Source of the DNA: Apostichopus parvimensis
Lineage: Eukaryota; Echinodermata; Holothuroidea; Aspidochirotida; Stichopodidae
Direction of reading: 5' to 3'
Assembly (NCBI GenBank): GCA_000934455.1
Contig: KN884927.1
Span: 31,375 to 95,374 of the forward strand
Length of the DNA: 64,000 nucleotides
Shown in pieces: positions 48,301 through 60,300 of this stretch. Numbering within the stretch: position 1 is the first letter of the stretch; every line of letters starts with the position of its first letter. The position numbers were made by a program, and so were the translations under genes. The notes under the pieces were generated by a model that saw nothing but the letters and a program-made list of their open reading frames with translations, ran no database searches and was not told the origin of the DNA.

Positions 48301-51300
48301 GACGTGGTATTGCAAAACATTTTTCGTAGATCAGATGGTAGAGGCGCGTGTCCATGCAAAAAGGCAGGACATTTTTGCAGTATTTGCGGATCAAAAGAAA
48401 TAAATTGTACAAATCGAAGACAGAAGAAGACAAGAGCGTTTGGTTGAAGTGAAACATCTTCGGAGAGTACGAGTAATGTAAGTACAATACGTACAGTTGA
48501 CTATGCTACGAACCTCATGACTTTCAGTTAGGCTGAATTACCCGATTCCAATAATATTTTGTTTAGGCCTACTGTATAGTTTTGTTTCAAAAAACACAGA
48601 AAACAGATAATGAGGGTTTTTGAAGCAGTTACATAGCTAGTGAGTTTACTTTCTTCCGAAGCCATTGTTATTTCAACTACATAACAATCAAAGATGCAGT
48701 AACTATTAACCACGAAATATAGCAGAACATACTAGAATATTAATAACTGTTACAACAATTGTCAGATTCAATAGAGCCTCGAAAGTTGATTATGACTGGG
48801 TTGTCCACTCAGTACTACTGTGTGCCTTGCCATTTCTTTACATGTCGATAATGTATACAGTGTAGGTTTGTAAGTTGGATGCGTTTTTAAATTGCATCAG
48901 CACTTTTAACGTTATACTAGTATAACCAAAGAAGGCGGAACCAGGGAGCTGCCAGTCTAAGTAACAGTTCCCTGGTGGAACACACAATCCAAAACAAACA
49001 TTTTAAAGTCATCCTTTTGAAGAAATTAATTATTGAGTATTAGTAAAAGTTGCGTGACCATATAAGCTAGAATTCAAGTTTGTCACCAACTACAATTTTG
49101 ATCCAATTAGACCTCTATGGCATCAATGATTTTGGAAATTTTCAGCAAACATGAAGGAAACATAAATGCACACTTTGACAAAGTAGAGCACATACTTTGT
49201 AGCTGCATAAAGAAGGTTATCATCTTCTGCAAAAAGACATGACAGTATTACTGTACAAACTGCATTGTTTCCCAGCATCAATACTTCATTACAGCAATGC
49301 AGAAAACCAAATGAGCTAAGTTTATAGGAAAAATGTAAAATAATAGGAAAAATGTAAAATGGATTAAAACTGCAGTTATTTATGATAGTATGTGATTTTC
49401 TAGTAGTAAATATTTCAAGCTTCTTTTTATATTTTGTCATTACAGCTCAATTCTCTCACTGTGACTGTCATCTCACCTTAACATGCAGGTGACCGAAACA
49501 AAAGTTGAACCACCCTGTTATGCAAAGTTCTCTGTTACAGACTTGCAACGATTGTACAATTGTGTAGTTGCTCTCTTATCTTAAATTGTCTGAATTGATA
49601 TGTGTCAATTCTGATCAAAAATCTCTAATGAAAAACAAAGTGATATTAATGAATCAAAAAAGCTATTTTCAATCAACATGTTAGCTCTTACCAGTCAAGT
49701 TGGTGTTTACACATCAGTGATGACCAAACTTGGTCATAGTGTTCCTTGAGTAGTTGGTCATATGGACTGTTAACAAGTTTTATGTCAAAGGTCAACAAGG
49801 GGTCAGTCATCTGTCTGGGTCCAATTTGTGGACACTCATAATGTCATGGTGTTAGTTGAAGAGAAGTCAATATAGAGGTTCTAGAATTAAGGGTGAAAGG
49901 CATCGTGGGTTTTGCAGCGCAGTTGTGTGAATACACTTATCTTTGTCCTTCACATTAACTTTTTTTAAAGATATCTGACTAACTTTCCACTAAACTTTAA
50001 AGTTACCAAATATATACAAGATGATATTTGAATTTACGATTATCATATCTGTGAAAAAGAATGTTAAAACAATATTCATGTACGAGTTACTGCACCACTG
50101 CTGATCTAAATTGGTGTTACAATAATGATTTGTGTTAAACAAGGCAGCAGTGAAAATATTTACACTTTGTTTGATACTGCCTTTTCGTAATGTTATACCT
50201 GTTCTAGCATGGAAACAAAAATCGCAGTGAAATTGGATGCCACATTATGGTCTTACAGTCATGGTCAGACCAAGTCATTCATCAGTTGGTATATAAACAT
50301 ATTTCTGGTTTTCTTATGATGTTTGATGGATTGACCTCAACTTTCATTTCTGAGTTTCACTGAGATTTATATTGAAGAATAAACTTCACTCTCTACACAT
50401 GGATCCACCTATCAATTTCCTCATTTCATTTGTAAAATAGTATATGTCACCAAATACATAATGAAATATATTTCATTTAATGTGTCAATATTTTTTCATA
50501 ACTTGTATTACTTTTTTAAACAAACATTTTCAAATAATAATGTGATAGATTCTAGCGTTTTGGGATCATATCAGTCACTAGTAATTTGACTAGATTTCAA
50601 TGGGAATGGAATATGACTGTAAATGATATTGTATATATTAAATTACTGTAGAGATAAACTCTGCTTTGATACATCAAACTCTAATTATACTGTGTAAAAG
50701 TACATTGAGGATTTGATTGGTCAAAATGTGCCAAATATATTAGCAACATAACATAATAACATGCAAAATATTATGTCATGTATATGATGGGCATAGCCAA
50801 GTTTCTTGTAATTTAGTAGTAACGTTACATATGTCAGATATGGTATTTAGACAGGATATTGCACTTGATGATTAAAAACTGGACATTAGGTGACCAGATG
50901 ACCTCCACCATAAAACAATACTGATAGGACATATCCACATATCACAAATGTAAACATCATTCACTTATTGTGCAAAAAGATGTGCGGCTGTGACCTTTTT
51001 CATTAACACTGGAGAACGAAACATTTGCACCTTAAATGTTGCCATTAGCTGTGTAGGTGCAATACCATTTATAACTGCAGTTGAAAAAAATAGTATATAT
51101 ACAATAGATTTTTCATTGAATATTTATTTAATCTGGAATGAAACTGAATGCAGTTATACATCATACTACCTTTCTATTACAGATGTTTATAGAGTATATC
51201 CCATACAATAGGAATATACAAAATTAGGCTACAAAAAACCTTGTTTTGTGGAGTTTAGTTTACTTAGAAACGTTGTTGCCTGTTTTGATGTTGCACATGT

Positions 51301-54300
51301 TTTGAGCCGGGGTATTGTACTTCAAGGTCATTCAATTCAATACTGTGCAGATTTCAATGGCATATGAACAAATAATATTGACTATGTACTTGTTTGTTCC
51401 TGGTTTAATTCATTTAATTAAAAGGCTTTACTATTGTAAAATATGTTGTTACATACAAGGTGGTACCATATCTCTTTTAGAAAAATAATCAGGCGTTTGA
51501 GTTATTGGATGTAAGGACTTTACACAATTTAAATGGAGGAAAGCAAAGAAGGCAAATTGGCTAGGCTACTTTATGTGGGAAGAGATCGTAAGCCTAGTAA
51601 ATGAAGAAACTGTTGTAAATTGTTAACCGTTTAGGTATGAAAGTAACGTTTTAAGGAGAGAAAACTATTGTGTGCTTTGGTTGATAACCATTACATTCAC
51701 TGGGAGACATATTTGAAGTGTTTGAAACTTAGTTTCGTTATTCTGCTTAGCATATAGCCTAAGCTAAATTATATCACATAAATCTACGATCTGGTTTAGC
51801 TGCCTACGACTGATATAATACGCTCGTACTTCTACGCTCGTAAGGCTTAGGCCTACTGTAAGCTAGACATAATTAAGCAAATGCTACACTTGTGTCTATT
51901 TTAACAAGACGTTTGCGGTCACCTGCGTTTGTGTATGGGTCTGTAGGCTACTAGTTGCAATGCAGTACTTTAGTTCTGTTAGGCGTGGTGTCTAACAGTG
52001 CTGTTACAGGGGCATTTCACAGTAATTGTTCGTCACGGCCGGGACATTTTGCAGCAATAAAAATAGAATTAACTCAACAAAGGTAGACTGTAAGCTCTTA
52101 CTTGTGATGAAATATGAAATAAGCCCGTGTGAGTTACCTAGAAAATATATTCTGTTTCATGTGTCACCATCAATTACTTAATGATAAGCTCGTTAATGTG
52201 TGTCACGGACGGGACAGAAAATGGACATCAGATTTTCATGGGTTCATGTAAATTATAAATGCTCTAAAAATACAAGTGATATTAAAATTCTGAAAAGTAC
52301 ATTGCAAACTAGAGAACCTCACTGGTCACATGCAAATTTTTTATTTTCCAAAAATTATATGCAAAGGCTACAAATGTTGGCCCCCCCCCCTCCAAAAAAA
52401 AATTGGTGTCACGGACGGGACATTGCCAAATGTCACGGACGGGACAATTATTGTATACAACAGTAATGAGGTATTTCTGATATTCATTCCCTTATAACCA
52501 GTCATTGGTCTATTGAGATATGCACATGAAGGATATTGCACCAACATTAATGAGCTGAGGGTGTTGCGGCAGTTGGGGAGCGGGTGGGAAGGTGGAGGGG
52601 ATGGGATCCCATAGGGAGCGATGGTTATTCAGTGTGGAAATTGAATTCAGAACAACATTTCATGATCTGGAGCAGTAAATTGAACAGGTAATATGCTAAA
52701 AATATCAGTCACATTAGTCATTGTCCAAAGTACAGATAGGTCCATGCACCCCGATCCTTGCACAAGCAATATGAACAATATGCTTATACACATGTAGTCT
52801 CTTGGATCTCTTTGGATAACTCCAGATTCCAAGGCCAGTTCCACAAGGTCCATCAAACGTAGCAAAATTCACTTCTCCAAACAACTGTTCTTAAAACTGC
52901 ACAATACATAAAGTTCTACAGAAAAATGGTTATATGTATCACAAAAACAAGGAGTAATTGAATCATGAAAACAACAAACGTAAAATGTAAATATGAGTTA
53001 CGTAGGGCTGTTACCATCATCTCTACATGCTCGTGGTAGCGGCAAAGACATACTTCTTGGTCTCGGCTGGACATTGGTACTATATGTTTTGGCCGCAGTT
53101 CACAGAATTTGGACCGGCTAATGTTCATTCCAGTGTCTTCCATGAACAACCTGTGTACCTCCCCAAAGTCAAACAGCAGTAGTCGTTTCTGCATGTGGAC
53201 TCGCCCATTATCTGTTTTGACTGATATGAAGTCCTTCTTCCCTGGACAAATGCGACTTATATCGTCGTATAGAAATCCTGGACCTTCTTTATGTCTGCCT
53301 CTGTAAAGGCATCACTGCGTTTCTCCTTGACCTTTGTTTCATCCAGACGCTTCCTCATTCCTTCTGACAGCTTCAGTGTTGTTGCAACCTTCTTCTTTGA
53401 AGTTGGGGTCATGTTACGAACAAGTTCTGATACAACCTTGACCGCTTTCTTTGGTGAATTTGGTAGCGTCTTCTTCACTCGCCTTATAGCCTTCCCGAGA
53501 CTCTGGTTACTTCCAAATGGTTCATGTTCACCCTCCACGGTTGGTGCCGGTGTCGATTTGACCTTTTGCCTCTGAATCCTCTTCCTCTCCCTCTCAACTT
53601 TTCTCTGCTTTAGAACTTTTGCTTCAGTCATTTTCCTTTTTACAGCTTTCCTTTGCTCCGCCTTCCTTTTCCGATCCTTTGCCTTGAAAAGGGTATGGTG
53701 CTCCTCATTTGCTCTTAAATTTGCCCTATACTTTTGGGTTATCTCTCTACTATTCCTACACTTGGCCATGTTGAAACTGTACTTTGAACTGCACAGACAT
53801 CTACATGTACACAACACTATATATGCTGTTGGGTCATGACATTTGAACTGGTCACTCTATGGTCATGGACTACAATTTCATACAATGGGTCAATGATTTT
53901 ATACAATGGAGCAGTGCCAGGTTGGCTTAGGCTTAGATGTACACTTGGCCAACCCATTTTATATATAGATCTCCATGGCTCATGGTTTAATCCTCCTTGG
54001 CAACATATAAACTGTCAAGGTATGTCTGATTGAAGCCCAACTGTACTACAAGTAGTATAATTAATATACAGTACCAACCCAAGTCAGAGTTGGGGTAAAC
54101 ATACTCAGTGTACAGTGTTTAATAGTGCATACCTGTCCCGTCCGTGACAAAATGTCCCGTCCGTGACGCTTCTTTGTTGGTTAATTAGGGGGGTTAATTA
54201 GGTGACATTAAAAACTAGGTAGGTTAGACAGATGTATCAATGTGATAAGTAAGAGAATTCTTGAAATGGACATGATTGGCTTGTTAAGTGTTGATTGAGG

Positions 54301-57300
54301 CTAAAAAAATATCCGAAATTGTCACGGACGGGACATTATGATATTGTTCGGTTAATTAATATAATTAATAAAAATATCACAAATGTAGTAAATCACTCAA
54401 ATGTGTCTAATAGCATCCTTAACAAGTCCCAACTACTTTTATGTCATTCCATCAAAGCACTGTCTCATGGTTGCCAAACATGTGATGTCCCGTCCGTGAC
54501 ACTTTACCCAGCTTCGATAGCTTTAAAGCACTAATTAGACACCCTAAATTGAACAAAAAATATCTATAAAAAACTTAGATCTGTGAAATTTGATATGTAT
54601 AGTTAGCAACTCCACCAAAAATATTTTGATACTAAGCATTTAAAATTTGGAATTCCATGTCCAATTTACTGCGGAATGCCCCTACACCTCATTCGAAACT
54701 AGGTCAGATTTCCGGCATCAGACGTTTCTTAGTGCGCGAGTCTTCACTCCTTTAATGGTATTCCTCCTACTATTTTTTCTTTAGCAGAAACGTGCATATC
54801 ATTCTTTGTTTATCCCTCTACTAATTCGTAACCAAAGGTCAATGGTTGTAAGTTTCAACAATGACAGATGTCATATTTAGCATGTCGATGTATCACATTT
54901 CGTACAAGGTACCTGTAGTTGAGTTCAACGGTTTTTTTTCAGGACAGCATGTGTCATTGTGAATGTATATACATCACACTGTTTTTCACTGTATTAATAA
55001 GGTTAAATATGTTGTACACCCTCACTATACATTATGTCATGTTACATGACTCATAGGAGTCATGCTACATAACTCATGTTACATCATCGAAACCACAATG
55101 CATTTTTGGCATTCAGGTTTCATTGGTAATGTGGATGCGTTATGGAGATGATCATAATGAATTGTAACGGGAAATGTCGTTATTAAGTTAAAAGAGGAAA
55201 TTAAAATGACTTTCTGTATTTTAATATTATATCGAGTGGGTAGGCTAATTGACGTATAACTTTGCATGAAAATAACTCTAGAGTTACATTAACAGTTCCA
55301 CACTATATGGAGTGAGATGAAAGAATTATGTTAAATGCCCAATGCTATTGGTAGAGACTAGTACCTCTCGGTTTGATATTTAACTTACAGTAGCGTTTTG
55401 CGTCCTTTTCTATGATTTTCTCAATCTTATTGACCCCACGGTGCCATGACGACACACATAACTAGCTTTCTCATTCAAATCTAGCTTCAAATGGTGGAAT
55501 TAAAGTCGAAAAATGTAAAACTTTGAACGTGTAATCAACGGCTCATAAATAAACATGTTAGCTATTCACTGATTGGTTGAATCCAAACTAGTGGATTTGG
55601 GGAACTGCATGCGATTAATTGTAAATGGGGGATTTGTCGAAAGTAAGCTAGACCTTGAACCCAGCTGATGTTAAGATTTTTTTCAAAAGTATGTTCAAAA
55701 TGTGTTTTAATCCTTTAACGTGTTCATAGCTATTTGTGTTCTTTTCTATTTCTCAGAAAAGAAAAGCAAATTCAACAAGTATTCGAGAATAGCCTATCAA
55801 AAGCAATACGGAACAGCAAAGCCGTTTCCTTCAATGAACGAGCGTAGTGTTGATAGTATTTTTGTTGAGGGAGGAATTTACTACGTGGCTCAGAAGGGTG
55901 ATTCCAAGCAAACTCCTGATGTGCTAGAATCGTTAAAATCTTACAACGAAATTCTGAGTAGCCCCAAAACTGAGTCAAAAAGAAAGATTATTGAGGGGGA
56001 ACCTGGGTATGGGAAATCAACAATTGGATTACAGTATCTCCATGACTGGTGTACTAAGAACCCTAAATCTTCTCTCAAAGATGTAAAAATACTTATTTAT
56101 CTCCAGTTGAGGCAACTGGTAGGTGTGAAGTCTATATACACTGCCATAAAGAATTTCATAGTGCCCAAAGATGAAGACATAGATGAAGCTTGCATTCAGG
56201 AAATCCTCAGAGTATACAAAGAGTCTGTTGTCATGATATTTGACAGTTATGACGAGTACCCTGACAAGAATGAAACCGAAACAGATATTTCCTCTATCAT
56301 TGAGATGAAAATGTTTCAAGATAGTATTGTCATGATACTTACCAGGACATTGAACCTCCCGCCTAGATTACACCCCGAGACAAAACGTTTCAGATTAACA
56401 GGGTTTGGGGTTGCTGAACGTCGCAACTATGTCCTGAAGGTGGTGGATCGTAATAATGTCCAGTTGGCAGATTGGATCGAAGAGCAGCTTCGGAGAAACC
56501 CCGTGTTAAGATATCTCTGTCAGGTCCCTCTCTTGTTCACTATGGTTGCTCACACAGTACACAAGAGTCGAAATATTGAGGTTTTTAACTCATTAACGAG
56601 GTTTTTCAAATATCTGATCGCATGCTTTCATAACCATAAGAAAAGCAAGAATGATGTTAATACTAAGGTGCCTGCTTTTGAAACGAAACTAGCTAAACTG
56701 TACCGTATTGCTTTCGATGGCCTCACGCAGAGGAAACAACAACTGTCATGGAAGACGACATATTTAGTTTCAGAACTTGGACAAGAGTTCTATGATTACT
56801 ATATTGATCTCGGGATGTTGACACAGGAGAAGGTCTTTGACATTTCCCAGTGTATATATCTGATAGAAGCACGAATGTCGCACAAAATCATCTGTGAGTT
56901 TTATGCCTCTCATCATCTGGTTCGGATCCTTAGTGAAGGTAAGTCTTCAGTACCGATAATATGCTGATTTGATGTGAAAGAAAATGAGTCAACTTAAGAG
57001 ATGGAAGTATCGTTCGTATGATATGTCTTTTTATGTATATAGGTAAAACAGCTTATGCTCCTCGTATCCCCATCCCATAGTGTCTGCTGTGGGGTATGTA
57101 AATGAACATTCATACAACGCGCAGGACAATTAAAGCAAAAAGTCACACTTTGAGACCCAGTTCAACATAAGACACATCTGGGGTTGGATCTTTTCACTTT
57201 TATGTTTGTTGTATTTGAAGACAATATAGCCTTAACGTACAGATACCTTCAGGAAGATCAAGGCAATGTCGGAAAAAGCTCGCTACATTGGATTTACCGA

Positions 57301-60300
57301 GAAATGTACACATCTGGGTATTCTTGGATGGACATGAGTTTCCCTAGTGCTGTAAATGTGAACCATTGTAAATACTTTTACTTTTGTTTTCATTACAAAG
57401 CACGAGCTAGGACAAAATAATTCAGCCTCCCCCCCCCCCCCCCCCAAAAAAAAGAAAAATAAGATATGTGAACCAGTGACATAATAAGAAGAAATATGCT
57501 TCACATTATTTTGTACTCGTCAGTTAAATAATCTTATCCCCACATATTGTCAAAATGCTTTTCTTGTGGCTAAAGTTGCTTAGCAAACTTACCGAGGTGA
57601 AGATCAAAACTATGCAAGTAAATATCAAAACCAGATCCTCATCACCTTTCGTATCACAAAGATAATTATTATAGTTGATAGAAGTCTTTAAATGCATCTG
57701 GTGACAGTACAGTGAATGTAATACCCACGGCAACTCGGCTGAAAAGATTAACGTTTTTCTTTATTATGTTTCAAACCGTTATCAAAAGAGCCATGTAGTA
57801 TTAGCCCGAAAAATCATGCTTTTTACCTAAGTATGAGTAGCAGCAGTGATATTAATGATTGCATGTTCCTTGTAGTACTCAACTATATATTAAGTCAACA
57901 TAATTAAAAACGTATTAAAGGGAAGATTTTAAAGTTTGATAACATCTCATCTCGCAAAGATTTGACCTGGTCAATTATCACCATAACAATACACACAATT
58001 TGGAAACGTAAACAGATGCTGTGACTATTTTTATCCTAAGCAACTTTAGTTTGCAATTATAGAGACAAGAACAGAAGCTTATCAATAACATTTAAATGAA
58101 TCTGTAAGTTGGTTATCATTGTAAGAGTGAAACATGTGTCACAGTCAAAACCTAATGTCAGACAAACCAAAATACTATTTTCACGGCTTCAGAAGTTAAA
58201 TCATCTTAACGTATTTCCTCTGAAAATTCTCTCTTATCTCTGAAATTGTTATTCAAAGCATGTAAACAATTTTGAGGGTCATATGCTGGGAAGTATTTGT
58301 CAAAACTGTTACCAATTCTAGCAGAGTAGAATTATAGAACTGCAACACTGATGATCTTTAAATATGTTTGCTAACTTACCTAAGGTCAATAGTAATAGTA
58401 CATATGCACATGTATTTGCATAACAAAATTTGCAAAGTAATCTGCTACTGAAAAGGAACCTAAGGTTGTACTCCATATTAATAAAGAAAGACTAACTTTA
58501 AACAATTCTAAAGATCTAAAAACATAAAATAAATATGTTAATAGCCTGAAACCATGAATCAGAATGTCCCTTTTATACATTGTAATAACATGTTCAGGCC
58601 ATACCACTCCAAATTTGAATCTTACTTTCAAACAAGAATTAAAATGCCGTTTGTCTCAAGAAGTTAACTTTGTATGCCCCTTTTAATGACGTTTGCAAGT
58701 TTGTTAGACTGTGGAATGAAGGATATGACAGTGTTACATTTTATTCAATTACTTCACTGGCCTTGTGAAATAGAAATGAAAAGACCATTGAAGAACACTC
58801 ACTAGAACATGGCGATGTATATCAGTAATACAACTCGGACATTTCCTTATTGATGGGCAATGTTATCATGGCCTGTAACAACACTTGAACTTCTTAATGC
58901 AAAATAATACAAGTAGGTATGTTAAAGGATGTTACAAATTTTACTGTTTGAGAGAAATACACTCTTTCCTGCATCCAATTTAATATTTTCTTTATAATAT
59001 CTACCTAATGACCTCTGACTATTTTTCTGTGTTGTTTATTGTGCCCACTCACAAGCAGAATTGTTGCGACTAAGAAATGTGAGCAAACATCTAGCAGGGA
59101 TGCATAATTGACTCATTCTTCCTTTTGGCCGCTGATAACTTCATATTACATTGGACCTTAATTGACCTTACTTTTGGTAAGGATGAATGAATTCCTCACA
59201 GGGTAACGATTTGGACAAGTAACATAAGCAATGAGATCACTGTGGTAAACCAGTCAGACTGACCTACATTTGTTGAGTAATAATGTTGATATTGCCCACA
59301 TAAGTTATGTCATCCTGGGTCTAATATTCATTGTCACTCTGGCCTGTCAGTACTTAAAATTCAGTAACAAAGCATGTAATGAAGGCAGGTTTAAGGTCAC
59401 TATTCACTGTCACACTGGCATGAACTTACATCACATGAATGGAGTATGTAATGAAGGCAGGTTGCAGGGAATATTACTCACTTTCACATTCGTCTGTGCT
59501 AAGATCTAAATCGATTTATGAAACATGCAATGAAGGCAGGCTAAGGGCCACTTTTCACTATCACACTGGCCTGTAAGTACTTACAATGCAGCAACAAAGC
59601 ATGTAATGAAGGCTTGTTAAGGGTCACTATTCACTGCTTGCGAGTCTATAAGCCTCCATGGCTTCTTTCGCGAGTTCCTGCTTGCGGGAAGATCACATAT
59701 ACATACATACATACACTGTCACACAGGCCTGAACTTACATGAATGGAGTATCTAAATCAGCCAATAAAGCATGCAATGAAGGCAGGTTTCAGGCTAATAT
59801 TAATATCACTGGGCCTGTGCTTCGACCTTAATTGCATCAATTAAGCATGTAATGAAGGTATGTGTAGGCTTGTAACTAATTCTGAGTATGTTGGTCTCAC
59901 AAAATATAACATTAATTGTTAACAAATTTTCTGAGTTTCTGTCAGGCAAAGTGTACATTTCTCTGAACCTCAGATAGAACATTAATAATATATGTCATTC
60001 TTTCTGCTTCTTAGCACACATCTTCAACTTGAATCCACCCCTGATTTATGCTTTTAATGACAGTGTATGATGTCACAACACCATAAAACAAAACATCGTT
60101 AACATACATCTTGTGAATGATAGTTTTAGAAATAATTATGTATACAACGATTACTACCGTAGTAAGAGTTGATACTACAAATAAGACAATGTAACAGTGA
60201 CACTATTGCAATGTTTCAGCAATTTGATATGAAGCCTGCAATAAACTATTCACATTACATCCAGTATAATATGTCTGCTTTGATTGTAGGCGCGGCTTCA

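Larger units (their letters stand above)
52008..54683 (-). mobile_element. 2.7-kb DNA transposon with TIRs and subterminal 16-mer arrays
   Basis: The left end AGGGGCATTTCACAGTAA and the reverse complement of the right end AGGGGCATTCCGCAGTAA match at 16 of 18 positions, giving terminal inverted repeats. A dinucleotide AC flanks both ends, but no longer target-site duplication is clear. Eight copies of TGTCACGGACGGGACA or one-base variants lie inside, four within 440 bases of the left end and four within 550 bases of the right end. Between them is a frameshifted minus-strand transposase-like gene. The element sits in the Death-NACHT intron of the NLR gene, in opposite orientation. Superfamily not identified. 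Confidence 0.72.
47157..55756 (+). other. Large NLR intron (8.6 kb) containing a DNA transposon
   Basis: Lies between the Death and NACHT exons. Apart from the element at 52008-54683 it contains two uncertain exon-like pieces (47882-47913 and about 48100-48150), a plus-strand open frame at 48203-48403 of unknown meaning, and otherwise AT-rich sequence. Confidence 0.55.

Noticed and set aside
48203-48403. 66-codon plus-strand frame in the NLR intron (contains WYCKTFFVDQMVEARVHAK)
   Set aside because: Looks somewhat protein-like but has no splice borders in a compatible phase and no recognised family; left as unknown.
52647-52865. 72-codon minus-strand frame within the TIR element
   Set aside because: Could be a second exon of the transposase-like gene, but no motif or phase match was found.
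52008-54683. hAT or piggyBac assignment for the TIR element
   Set aside because: The ends do not show the 8-bp or TTAA duplications of those families, and the visible protein half does not match them.
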